Shown: positions 35,471 to 43,249 of the stretch, one piece after another | How the letters are laid out: every line of letters starts with the position of its first letter | Numbering within the stretch: position 1 is the first letter of the stretch | Origin: Longivirga sp036510975 | GTDB taxonomy: Bacteria > Actinomycetota > Actinomycetes > S36-B12 > CAIYMF01 | Direction: 5' to 3' | NCBI GenBank assembly: GCA_036510975.1 | Contig: DATCCY010000103.1 | Location: 1-64,000 of the forward strand | Length of the DNA stretch: 64,000 bases | Notes under the pieces: generated by a model | What the model was told of the DNA's origin: nothing | Seen by the model: the letters and a program-made list of their open reading frames with translations, nothing else | The model's database searches: none | Made by a program: the position numbers and the translations under genes

Positions 35471-35512
35471 CACCGCGAGGTGCGGCGTCAGCGCTCGTGG
35501 CACCTCGCGGTG
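35471..35512. repeat. CACCTCGCGGTG repeat, inverted pair
   Basis: CACCGCGAGGTGC (35471-35483) and GCACCTCGCGGTG (35500-35512) are perfect 13-bp inverted copies with a 16-base loop. They sit between two convergent genes and could form a terminator. The same core occurs at 34990-35001. Confidence 0.75.
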
Positions 35513-35538
35513 ATGCCACTTCTTGGGGGAGGGGCGGG

Positions 35539-36477
35539 TCAGCCGACAGCCGGCTCGTGCGCGAGACCGAGCCGCACGAGCGCCGCAGTGAGGTGCGGGT
35601 TCGTACGCCGGTCCTCGGGCACCACCAGCAGCGTCGAGCGCAGGGTCCGTGCGGTGATCGTGGCCTGCAGGTCGGTCGTCGGCAGACCGGGGAGCGCGAA
35701 CATCCGCCGGGCCCAGCGCGGCATGAGCGCGACGCCGGTGAGGGCGAACAGCGTCCAGGCGGGACGCGCCGGAGTGAGGAGCGCGACGCGCGGCGGCATC
35801 GGCGGCCAGAGCAGGCCGCGCACGGCCTCGCGCGCCTCCGGCGTCACCTCGAGCAGCGGGCGCATCGAGCGGACGTACTCGCGCAGCTCGGACACCGAGG
35901 TCGGCACGTGGGCGACATCGCAGCCGATCAGCCGGGCCGCGACGACCTGCTCCTCGACGTAGCGGTCGGCCTCCGCTGCGGTCATCGGCGCCCCGGAGCG
36001 CCGGTGCGCGTCGAGCCAGGAGTCGACGGCCCCGCAGTGCACCCAGAGCAACCAGTCCGGCCGGTCGAGCCCGAGGGCGCCGTGGATCCGTCGCACGCGC
36101 GCGGCCGCGGCGTCGGCCTCGTCGCGCGTTCCGTAGGTGATCGCGTTGACGTAGCGACCGGTGCGCGAGAGCCGTCCCCAGGCGTCGTCGCGCGCGTCGG
36201 TGACGCCGGAGAACCCGAGCATGACCTCGGGGTGCAGCGACTGGAAGGCCAGCGCCCGGATGCCGCCGACGATCGACGCGGGGTCGTGATGGACGCGCCA
36301 CGAGACGCTGTCGGGGCCGAACCAGCCCGGGTCCGGCGTCCGCTGGTCGAGGGACTCCAGCGGTGTGAAACCGCTGCGGATGCCGGTGCGGGGGCCTTCG
36401 ACACCCGGCTGACCTGCGGGGACACCGCCCGGGTGCTCGGGGGACGGCGAGGACGCGGGGATCTGCTGCACGGTCAT
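35539..36477 (-). CDS. Oxygenase MpaB family protein (DUF2236)
   Basis: This 312-residue protein belongs to DUF2236, heme-containing oxygenases related to latex-clearing protein and MpaB'. Family features: WRVHHDPASIVGGIRALAFQSLHPEVMLGF near residues 55-85 (shown here by ALAFQSLHPEVMLGF), RYVNAITYGTRDEAD, and DWLLWVHCGAVDSWL with a conserved His. The Pro-rich N-terminal 40 residues are not conserved. ATG 36477 was chosen; frames extending to 37152 are shadows of eno. The substrate is unknown. It is divergent from eno. Confidence 0.87.
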   Translation of the reverse strand: MTVQQIPASSPSPEHPGGVPAGQPGVEGPRTGIRSGFTPLESLDQRTPDPGWFGPDSVSWRVHHDPASIVGGIRALAFQSLHPEVMLGFSGVTDARDDAWGRLSRTGRYVNAITYGTRDEADAAAARVRRIHGALGLDRPDWLLWVHCGAVDSWLDAHRRSGAPMTAAEADRYVEEQVVAARLIGCDVAHVPTSVSELREYVRSMRPLLEVTPEAREAVRGLLWPPMPPRVALLTPARPAWTLFALTGVALMPRWARRMFALPGLPTTDLQATITARTLRSTLLVVPEDRRTNPHLTAALVRLGLAHEPAVG

Positions 36478-36594
36478 GGTGATACCAGGGTGCGCCTCGA
36501 ACCGCCCGCGCGCACGCCGGTCCCCTTCAGGTGCGCCCCGACGGATAGGCTCGACCACGCAATCACCACCCGTTCTCGAACACCGGAGTGCCCT

Positions 36595-37872
36595 GTGGCC
36601 AGCATCGACGCCGTCATCGCCCGCGAGATCCTCGACTCCCGTGGCAACCCGACCGTCGAGGTCGAGGTCGGCCTCGACGACGGCACGGTCGCCCGCGCGG
36701 CCGTCCCTTCCGGCGCCTCGACCGGCGCCTTCGAGGCGGTGGAGCTGCGTGACGGCGGAGAGCGCTACGGCGGCAAGGGCGTCGAGCGCGCCGTGCTCGC
36801 GGTAGAGGACGAGATCGCGCCCGAGGTCCTCGGCTTCGACGCCTCCGAGCAGCGCCTCATCGACCAGGTGATGATCGACCTCGACGGCACCCCCAACAAG
36901 GAGCGCCTCGGCGCCAACGCGATCCTCGGCGTCTCGCTCGCCGTCGCGAAGGCCGCGGCCGACTCCGCCGGACTCCCGCTGTTCCGCTACGTCGGCGGTC
37001 CCAACGGCCACGTCCTGCCCGTCCCGATGATGAACATCCTCAACGGCGGGTCGCACGCCGACTCCGACGTCGACATCCAGGAGTTCATGATCGCGCCGAT
37101 CGGCGCGGAGAGCTTCCGCGAGGCGCTGCGCTGGGGCGCGGAGGTCTACCACGCGCTCAAGGCCGTGCTGAAGAAGGAGGGCCTCTCGACCGGCCTCGGC
37201 GACGAGGGCGGCTTCGCCCCGAACCTGCCGAGCAACCGCGCCGCCCTCGACCTCATCTCGAAGGCGATCGACGACGCCGGCTTCACCCTCGGCCGCGACT
37301 TCGGCCTGGCGCTCGACGTCGCCGCCAGCGAGTTCTACGACGACGGTGTCTACACCTTCGAGAAGACGTCGAAGACGGCCGAGGAGATGTCGGCGTACTA
37401 CGCCTCGCTCGTCGCTGACTACCCGCTCGTCTCGATCGAGGACCCGCTCAACGAGGACGACTGGGACGGCTGGAAGACCCTCACCGACGCGATCGGCACG
37501 CAGGTGCAGATCGTGGGCGACGACCTGTTCGTCACCAACCCCGAGCGGCTGCAGCGCGGCATCGACGCCGGCACCGCTAACGCGCTACTGGTGAAGGTCA
37601 ACCAGATCGGGTCGCTCACCGAGACCCTCGACGCGGTCGCGCTTGCCCACCGCAGCGGCTACCGCTGCATGATGAGCCACCGCTCCGGCGAGACCGAGGA
37701 CGTCACGATCGCCGACCTGGCCGTCGCGACCGACTGCGGCCAGATCAAGACAGGTGCCCCCGCCCGCTCCGAGCGGGTCGCGAAGTACAACCAGCTCCTG
37801 CGCATCGAGGAGGAGCTCGACGACGCCTCGCGCTACGCCGGTCGTGGCGCCTTCCCGCGTTTCCAGGTCTGA
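36595..37872 (+). CDS. eno: Enolase
   Basis: Enolase converts 2-phosphoglycerate to phosphoenolpyruvate in glycolysis. The 425-residue protein begins ASIDAVIAREILDSRGNPTVEV. The catalytic Glu is in GDEGGFAPN, magnesium ligands are in LALDVAASEFY, SIEDPLNEDDW and IVGDDLFVTN, and the catalytic Lys is in LLVKVNQIGSLTET. MSHRSGETED completes the site. GTG 36595 has CCGGAG eight bases upstream. TAGGCT at 36546-36551 is a likely -10, giving a leader of about 37 bases. The order eno-ftsB-DUF501-ppx is conserved in actinobacteria. Confidence 0.98.
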   Translation: MASIDAVIAREILDSRGNPTVEVEVGLDDGTVARAAVPSGASTGAFEAVELRDGGERYGGKGVERAVLAVEDEIAPEVLGFDASEQRLIDQVMIDLDGTPNKERLGANAILGVSLAVAKAAADSAGLPLFRYVGGPNGHVLPVPMMNILNGGSHADSDVDIQEFMIAPIGAESFREALRWGAEVYHALKAVLKKEGLSTGLGDEGGFAPNLPSNRAALDLISKAIDDAGFTLGRDFGLALDVAASEFYDDGVYTFEKTSKTAEEMSAYYASLVADYPLVSIEDPLNEDDWDGWKTLTDAIGTQVQIVGDDLFVTNPERLQRGIDAGTANALLVKVNQIGSLTETLDAVALAHRSGYRCMMSHRSGETEDVTIADLAVATDCGQIKTGAPARSERVAKYNQLLRIEEELDDASRYAGRGAFPRFQV

Positions 37873-37918
37873 GGCCGCACACTCGTCCGAGGAACCCAAA
37901 CGACGTGGGGCGGCAGGT

Positions 37919-38581
37919 ATGAGCGGACCGTCGCAGCGGGCTGCGGAGCGCCAGGCAGCGCGCCGTACCGGCTCGACGCGTCCGTCCGGCCCGACGACCG
38001 CGCGTCGCACGTCGTCCTCGACGGCGAGGACGACGACGACGGGCAGGGCCGGACCCGCGAAGGGCGCCGCAACCAAGCCCGGCGCCGCGAAGACCGGCGC
38101 GGCGAAGGCGGGCACGTCGAAGGCGCGTCCGCTGGCGGGCGCTGCGGCCGCGATGCGCGACCGGCCCAGCCTCACCGGCCGCGCCGTCGTGCTCGCCGCC
38201 GTCTTCGCGCTGCTCGTGCTCTCCCTCGCGGTGCCGACCCGTGAGCTCGTGCACCAGCGGGCCGAGATCAACGCGCTGCGGGCGGGCAACGCCGCATCGC
38301 AGTCACGCGTGGACGAGCTGACGATCCGCCAGGAGCGCCTGGCGGACCCGGCGTACGTGACCTCGCTCATCCGCGAGCGGCTGCACTACGTCCTTCCGGG
38401 CGAGGTCGGCTACGTCGTGCTCGATCCGTCGGAGGCACCCGCGCCGAGCAAGGTCAAGCCGGGAGCGGCGACGGCGACGTGGTACTCGGCGCTGTGGTCC
38501 TCGGTCGAGACCGCCGACGGCGCGGGCCTTCCGGCGAGCGGGCTGGCGCCCATCGTGCTGCCCTCCAACGCCCCGCGATGA
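37919..38581 (+). CDS. ftsB: Septum formation initiator (FtsB/DivIC)
   Basis: This bitopic membrane protein of the divisome probably pairs with FtsL/FtsQ. Of its 220 residues, the first about 80 are an Ala/Thr/Lys/Arg-rich cytoplasmic region. One transmembrane helix follows (VVLAAVFALLVLSLAVPT), then a coiled coil (RAEINALRAGNAASQSRVDELTI) and the DivIC end motif YVTSLIRERLHYVLPGEVGYVVL. ATG 37919 lies 46 bases after eno. The long basic N-terminal tail is usual in actinobacterial homologues. It is coupled by ATGA to the DUF501 gene. Confidence 0.92.
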   Translation: MSGPSQRAAERQAARRTGSTRPSGPTTARRTSSSTARTTTTGRAGPAKGAATKPGAAKTGAAKAGTSKARPLAGAAAAMRDRPSLTGRAVVLAAVFALLVLSLAVPTRELVHQRAEINALRAGNAASQSRVDELTIRQERLADPAYVTSLIRERLHYVLPGEVGYVVLDPSEAPAPSKVKPGAATATWYSALWSSVETADGAGLPASGLAPIVLPSNAPR

Positions 38582-39084
38582 CCGAGGCACCCTCGCAGCG
38601 CGACCTCGACGCCGTACTCCGCCAGCTCGGCCGCGAGCCGCGTGGCGTCGCGGCCGTCGCGCACCGGTGCTCGTGCGGGGACCCCGACGTCGTCGCCACC
38701 GAGCCGCGGCTTCCTGACGGCACGCCGTTCCCGACCCTCTACTACCTCACCTGCCCCCGGGCCGCGGGGCTGATCGGCACCCTGGAGGCGGGCGGCACGA
38801 TGCGCGAGATGCAGGACCGGCTCGCCACCGACCCCGGCCTCGCCGCGGCCTACGCCGCGGCGCACGAGGCCTACCTCGCGAGCCGCGAGGAGATCGGGCA
38901 GGTCGCGGAGATCACCGGCATCTCCGCCGGCGGGATGCCCACCCGGGTGAAGTGCCTGCACGTCCTCGTCGGTCACGCGCTCGCCGCCGGACCGGGCGTC
39001 AACCCCTTCGGCGACGAGGCGCTCGCGATGCTGCCGGACTGGGGCGCGTCGGGCCCCTGCACCCGCCCCGAGGACGACGCGTGA
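38578..39084 (+). CDS. DUF501 domain protein
   Basis: This 168-residue protein matches DUF501, a family found beside eno/ftsB and ppx in actinobacteria and of unknown function. Conserved features are HRCSCGDPDVVATEPRLPDGTPFPTLYYLTCP (seen as HRCSCGDPDVV and FPTLYYLTCPR), and GGMPTRVKCLHVLVGHALAAG near the end. The Cys/His residues (CSCG, TCPR, KCLH) could bind metal. ATGA at the start and GTGA at the end overlap both neighbours, so three genes are translationally coupled. Confidence 0.92.
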   Translation: MTEAPSQRDLDAVLRQLGREPRGVAAVAHRCSCGDPDVVATEPRLPDGTPFPTLYYLTCPRAAGLIGTLEAGGTMREMQDRLATDPGLAAAYAAAHEAYLASREEIGQVAEITGISAGGMPTRVKCLHVLVGHALAAGPGVNPFGDEALAMLPDWGASGPCTRPEDDA

Positions 39085-40010
39085 TCCGTCGCGTGGCCGC
39101 GATCGACTGCGGCACCAACTCGATCCGTCTGCTCGTCGCCGACGTCGACACCGACGCCGGCACGCTCGTCGATCTCGACCGGCGGATGGAGATCGTGCGG
39201 CTCGGCCGCGGCGTCGATGCCACGGGACGGCTCGACGACGAGGCGCTCGCGCGCACCTTCGCCGCCTGCGACCGCTACGCCGAGGTCCTGCGCGACCTCG
39301 GGGCGCAGCGCGTCCGCTTCGTCGCGACCTCGGCCTCGCGCGACGCGGAGAACCGTGACGACTTCGTGAGCGGTGTCCTCGCGCGCATCGGTGTGGCGCC
39401 CGAGGTGGTCAGCGGCGACGAGGAGGCCCGGCTGTCGTTCCTCGGTGCCACCCGCGGCCTCACGGGCGCTGAGCCGCCGTACCTCGTGGTCGACATCGGC
39501 GGTGGGTCGACCGAGCTCGTGGTCGGCACCGACGAGCCGCTCGCCGCGTGCAGCGTCGACGTCGGCTGCGTACGCCTCACCGAGCGCCACCTGCGCGACG
39601 ACCCGCCGACGAGGGCCGAGATCGACGCGGTCGTCGCCGACGCCGACGCGGCGATCGCGCTGGCGGGCGAGACGGTGCCGTTCGGCGAGGCGCGCACCCT
39701 CGTGGGCCTCGCCGGGTCCGTGACCACGGCCGCGGCACTGGCGCTCGGCCTCGAGGAGTACGACCCCGCGCGCATCCACGGCGCGCGGATCAGCGCTGCC
39801 GCCGTCGCCGAGGTGTCCGACCGGCTGCTCGCCTCGACCCACGCCGAGCGCGCCGCCGTCGCGGTGATCCACCCGGGCCGGGTCGACGTGCTCAACGCCG
39901 GGATCCTCGTGCTGCGCCGCATTCTCGATCGCACGGGGCTGCCCGAGGTCCTCGTCTCCGAGCACGACATCCTCGACGGCATCGCCCTCTCCCTCGCCGA
40001 GCGCGCCTGA
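39081..40010 (+). CDS. ppx: Exopolyphosphatase (Ppx/GppA family)
   Basis: This 309-residue phosphatase of the ASKHA fold releases phosphate from polyphosphate or converts pppGpp to ppGpp. Motifs are AAIDCGTNSIRLLVAD, VRFVATSASRDAENRDDF, VVDIGGGSTELVVG and LVGLAGSVTTAAAL. The short form, with only the Ppx/GppA domain and no HD domain, is usual in actinobacteria (compare Rv1026). GTG 39081 overlaps the DUF501 stop. The ratio of Ppx to GppA activity cannot be read from sequence. Confidence 0.93.
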   Translation: MIRRVAAIDCGTNSIRLLVADVDTDAGTLVDLDRRMEIVRLGRGVDATGRLDDEALARTFAACDRYAEVLRDLGAQRVRFVATSASRDAENRDDFVSGVLARIGVAPEVVSGDEEARLSFLGATRGLTGAEPPYLVVDIGGGSTELVVGTDEPLAACSVDVGCVRLTERHLRDDPPTRAEIDAVVADADAAIALAGETVPFGEARTLVGLAGSVTTAAALALGLEEYDPARIHGARISAAAVAEVSDRLLASTHAERAAVAVIHPGRVDVLNAGILVLRRILDRTGLPEVLVSEHDILDGIALSLAERA

Positions 40011-40122
40011 CCCGACCGGCGGGGGTGTCCGGAGTATTCCCCCGGGCGGTGTGGGGCACGGAACCCTTGATCGGTCCCGTTCGGGGAAGCGGCGACGAGC
40101 AAGGCGTGCCTAACCTGGACCC

Positions 40123-41475
40123 ATGAGCACCGAGGGCACCATGAGCAGCACCACCGGCACCGTCCCGCGGATCCTCGTCGTCGGCGGCGGCTACGTCGGG
40201 CTCTACACCGCACTGCGGCTGCGCCGCAAGCTGCAGCGCGGCGAGGCCACCGTCACGGTGGTCGACCCGCGGTCCTACATGACCTACCAGCCGTTCCTGC
40301 CCGAGGCGAGCGCCGGCTCGATCCAGCCGCGCCACACGGTCGTGCCGCTGCGTCAGACGCTGACCGACGCCGAGGTCGTCACCGGCTGGGTGACCCGGGT
40401 CGAGCACGCGCGCAAGGTCGCCACCGTCCAGCCGCTCGAGGGCGAGCCCTACGAGCTGTCCTACGACGTGCTCGTGATGGCGGTCGGATCGGTCGCCCGG
40501 ACGCTGCCGATCCCCGGGTTGGCCGAGTGGGCGTCCGGCTTCAAGAACGTCGAGGAGGCCATCGCGCTGCGCAACCGCGTCCTGGAGTGCCTCGACATCG
40601 CCGAGAGCGCGACGGACCCCGAGATCCGCGAGCGCAACCTGACCTTCGTGTTCGTCGGCGGCGGCTACGCCGGCGTCGAGGCGGTCGCCGAGACCGAGGA
40701 CCTCGCGCGCTACGCGACGCGCTACCTGCGCAACGTCTCGGCTTCCGACCTGCGCTTCGTGCTCGTCGAGGCCACCGGCCGCATCCTGCCCGAGGTCGGC
40801 GAGGACATGGGGCGGTGGACCGTCGAGCAGCTGCGCGAGCGCGGCATCGACATCAGGCTTCAGACGCGGCTGGAGTCCACGGTCGACGGTCACGTCGTCC
40901 TGTCCGACGGCGCGACGATGCTCGCCGATACCGTCGTCTGGACCGCCGGCGTGCGCCCCAACCCGCTGCTGGCCGAGACCGACCTGCCGCTCGACGAGCG
41001 CGGCCGCCTGGTCTGCCGCGCGGACCTTCGGGTCGAGGGCGTCGAGGACGCGTGGGGCGCCGGCGACTGCACGGCGGTTCCCGACCTCACCGACCCCGGT
41101 GCCTACTGCTCGCCCTCGGCGCAGCACGCGGTGCGTCAGGCCAAGACCCTGGGCGACAACATCGTCGCGGTCATGCGTGGCTTCGAGCCTGCCGACTACG
41201 CGCACCGCCACAACGGCTCGGTCGCGTCGCTCGGCCTCTACAAGGGCGTGGCCCAGGTCTACGGCGTGAAGATCAAGGGATTCCCGGCCTGGTGGCTGCA
41301 CCGGACCTACCACGTGAGCAAGGTGCCGACGACGCGTCGCAAGGTGCAGGTCCTCACCGACTGGACCATCGCGTTCCTGTTCAAGCGCGACGTCACGAGC
41401 TTGTGGTCGATGCACGAGCCGTCCCGCGAGTTCGCGGCCAACGCCAAGGGCGAGCCCCCGGCCGGACGCCGCTGA
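40123..41475 (+). CDS. ndh: Type II NADH:quinone dehydrogenase
   Basis: NDH-2 is a membrane-associated flavoprotein that oxidises NADH and reduces menaquinone without pumping protons. The 450-residue protein has VGGGYVGLYTALRL for FAD, VFVGGGYAGVEAVAE for NADH, and VEDAWGAGDCTAVPD. The quinone-site region AVRQAKTLGDNIVA and the amphipathic C-terminal part (YHVSKVPTTRRKVQVLTDW) resemble mycobacterial Ndh. ATG 40123 is six bases after TAACCT (40111-40116), so it is leaderless; ATG 40141 is an alternative. It probably feeds the same quinone pool as the SQR encoded at 24 kb. Confidence 0.93.
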   Translation: MSTEGTMSSTTGTVPRILVVGGGYVGLYTALRLRRKLQRGEATVTVVDPRSYMTYQPFLPEASAGSIQPRHTVVPLRQTLTDAEVVTGWVTRVEHARKVATVQPLEGEPYELSYDVLVMAVGSVARTLPIPGLAEWASGFKNVEEAIALRNRVLECLDIAESATDPEIRERNLTFVFVGGGYAGVEAVAETEDLARYATRYLRNVSASDLRFVLVEATGRILPEVGEDMGRWTVEQLRERGIDIRLQTRLESTVDGHVVLSDGATMLADTVVWTAGVRPNPLLAETDLPLDERGRLVCRADLRVEGVEDAWGAGDCTAVPDLTDPGAYCSPSAQHAVRQAKTLGDNIVAVMRGFEPADYAHRHNGSVASLGLYKGVAQVYGVKIKGFPAWWLHRTYHVSKVPTTRRKVQVLTDWTIAFLFKRDVTSLWSMHEPSREFAANAKGEPPAGRR

Positions 41476-41500
41476 GCCTCGCGTCGTTAGGCTCGAGGTC

Positions 41501-42019
41501 ATGACGCAGAGCCTCGCGATCACCGTTCTCGGCCACGACCGGCCCGGGATCATCGCCGATGTCACCGGCGTGCTCGCCGAGCTTGGCGGCAACCTCGAGG
41601 ACTCGTCGATGACCCTGCTGCGCGGGCACTTCGCGTGGACGCTGGTCGCCGAGGTGTCCGACTCGCCGGACGAGGTGGCCGAGCGGCTCGCGCACCTCAC
41701 CGCGGAGGGCCTCGTCGTCTCCGTCCTACCGGTGGCCGGCCCGGAGGGCGCTGCGGTCGCGGGCTCCGCGTGGCTGCTCTCGGTGCACGGCGCCGACCGC
41801 CCCGGGATCGTCTCCGGCCTCACCGGTGTCGTCGCTGCAGCCGGCGGCAACATCACCGACCTGACGACCCGCCTCGGGGGCGGGCTCTACGTGCTGGTCG
41901 CCGAGGTCGCGCTGCCGGAGGGTGTCGACGTCGAGACCCTGTCCGCGCGGATCGCGGCTGCTGCCGAGCGGCTCGCGGTCCGCGCGACCTTCGCACCCGC
42001 CGACACCGACGTCCTGTAG
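41501..42019 (+). CDS. Tandem ACT domain protein (GcvR-like)
   Basis: This 172-residue cytoplasmic protein consists of two ACT domains, each opening with the family pattern: LAITVLGHDRPGIIADVTGVLAELGGNLEDS and LLSVHGADRPGIVSGLTGVVAAAGGNITDL (shown in part as GHDRPGIIADVTGVL and GADRPGIVSGLTGVV). ACT domains bind amino acids. The closest known type is GcvR, a regulator of glycine cleavage, but no DNA-binding domain is present. ATG 41501 is seven bases after TAGGCT, a leaderless start. It precedes def by five bases. Confidence 0.87.
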   Translation: MTQSLAITVLGHDRPGIIADVTGVLAELGGNLEDSSMTLLRGHFAWTLVAEVSDSPDEVAERLAHLTAEGLVVSVLPVAGPEGAAVAGSAWLLSVHGADRPGIVSGLTGVVAAAGGNITDLTTRLGGGLYVLVAEVALPEGVDVETLSARIAAAAERLAVRATFAPADTDVL

Positions 42020-42024
42020 CGGTC

Positions 42025-42573
42025 GTGGCTCTCCTCGACGGGCGGATCGTCATGCCGCCGCTGCCCGACGGCCGGGTGCTGCCGGTGGTGACGGCACCTG
42101 CCGACGTGCTGTCGACGCCGTGCGTCGACGTCGACCCCGCAGATCCACAGGTCGTGCAGCTCGCGGCCGACCTGCTCGCGACGCAACGGGTCTCCCCGGG
42201 GTGCGTCGGGCTCGCGGCCAACCAGGTCGGGGTCGGCTGGCGGGTCTTCTCCCTCGACGTCTCCACGCACCCGAAATCTCGTGTCTCGCACGGGGAATAC
42301 GTCCTGGTCAACGCCCGCATCGAGTCGTCGTCGCGCAACGAGCGCTCGCGCGAGGGCTGCATGTCGGTGCCCGACTTCACCGGGGACGTGAAGCGCGCGT
42401 CGCGCCTTGTCGTCGTGGGGCTCCTGCCGGTCACGGGTGAGGAGGTGCGCCTCGACACCGACGCCCTCGAGGCCCGCGCCCTGCAGCACGAGCTCGACCA
42501 CCTCGACGGATTCGTGTTCCTCGACCGGGTCGCCGGGGCGCACGCGGTCTTCCCGCGCCAGACTTACCTCTGA
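42025..42573 (+). CDS. def: Peptide deformylase
   Basis: This 182-residue iron or zinc enzyme removes formyl groups from new polypeptides. All three motifs are present: GLAANQVG (motif 1), EGCMSVP (motif 2, Cys ligand) and QHELDHLDG (motif 3, HExxH). Motif 2 has Met where Leu is more usual. GTG 42025 is five bases after the ACT gene, so they share a transcript. The stop is one base before a tRNA gene at 42575, so the mRNA may be processed at the tRNA 5' end. Confidence 0.94.
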   Translation: MALLDGRIVMPPLPDGRVLPVVTAPADVLSTPCVDVDPADPQVVQLAADLLATQRVSPGCVGLAANQVGVGWRVFSLDVSTHPKSRVSHGEYVLVNARIESSSRNERSREGCMSVPDFTGDVKRASRLVVVGLLPVTGEEVRLDTDALEARALQHELDHLDGFVFLDRVAGAHAVFPRQTYL

Positions 42574-42574
42574 G

Positions 42575-42648
42575 GCCCTCGTAGCCCAACTGGCAGAGGC
42601 ACGCTGCTTAAACCAGCGACAGTGCAGGTTCGAACCCTGCCGGGGGCA
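42575..42648 (+). tRNA. tRNA with UAA anticodon (nominal tRNA-Leu), class I shape
   Basis: Acceptor stem GCCCTCG (42575-42581) pairs with CGGGGGC (42641-42647), discriminator A. The anticodon stem CGCTG/CAGCG closes CTTAAAC, giving anticodon TAA (42609-42611). The T arm is GCAGG-TTCGAAC-CCTGC. The variable loop is only five bases (ACAGT, 42619-42623). Bacterial leucine tRNAs normally have a long variable arm, so this is either an unusual leucine tRNA or one charged with another amino acid. CCA is not encoded. It lies one base after def. Confidence 0.85.
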
Positions 42649-42672
42649 CTCGTTCTTTCTCCCCCCTCCAAA

Positions 42673-42694
42673 CGCGCATCCTGGCGGATGCGCG
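42673..42694. terminator. Hairpin after the tRNA gene
   Basis: CGCGCATCC (42673-42681) and GGATGCGCG (42686-42694) pair perfectly around TGGC. It lies after a T-rich stretch (CGTTCTTTCT) that follows the tRNA and before the convergent universal stress gene. Confidence 0.65.
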
Positions 42695-42787
42695 CGTCGG
42701 GGGACCCCGCCGCTCTCGGCCTCGGGCCGCTTCGCTTCGGGGCACTGCGCTGGTTGGCTTCCCACCGACGCTCGGGGCACTGCCGGG

Positions 42788-43249
42788 TCAGCGGACGACG
42801 AGGACGGAGACGGGGGAGGTGCGGACCACCTTCTCGGCGTTGGAGCCGAAGACGAACTCGCGCGCACGGGCGCGCTGGCCGGCGCCGACCACGACGAGGT
42901 CGGGCTGCTCGTCGTCCAGGACGGCGTTGACGGCCTGCGGGAACGTGCCCTCGAAGACGATCGCGCGGGTGGTGACGCCGGCCCGCTCCAGCTGGTCCTG
43001 GGCGTGCCGGGCGATCGCCTCGGCCTCGGGCTCGTCCTCGTCCACCGCGCCGTCGACGATCGTGGCGGCCGGGCGCTCGAAGGACCATGCCTCGTCGAAC
43101 GCGACCACCACGATCACCTCGGCGCCGGTCGCCAGCGCGAGGCCCTGGGTGACCTCGAGAGTCCTCGCCGCCTCCGCGGTGCCGTCGATGCCGACGAGGA
43201 TGCGCGCGAGCGGCGGCAGACCGGCGGCCTGCTGCATCGGTTCGGTCAT
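42788..43249 (-). CDS. Universal stress protein (UspA family)
   Basis: This 153-residue protein has the Usp alpha/beta fold. It opens ARILVGIDGTAEAARTLEVTQG and ends with the nucleotide loop VVVGAGQRARAREFVFGSNAEKVVRTSPVSVLVV (core GAGQRAR and FGSNAE), consistent with an ATP-binding Usp. It is coupled to the upstream amino-acid permease by ATGA overlap. Usp domains often accompany APC permeases and are thought to regulate them. ATG 43249 was set by that overlap. Confidence 0.88.
   Translation of the reverse strand: MTEPMQQAAGLPPLARILVGIDGTAEAARTLEVTQGLALATGAEVIVVVAFDEAWSFERPAATIVDGAVDEDEPEAEAIARHAQDQLERAGVTTRAIVFEGTFPQAVNAVLDDEQPDLVVVGAGQRARAREFVFGSNAEKVVRTSPVSVLVVR

Noticed and set aside
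36421..37152. Extension of the MpaB-family frame upstream to 37152
   Set aside because: The extra part is antisense to eno and has shadow composition. The conserved domain starts after ATG 36477.
40011..40122. A G/C-tract region before ndh as a second CsoR-type operator
   Set aside because: GGGGGTGTCC and ATTCCCCC are present but do not form a close palindrome of the type seen at 24622-24637.
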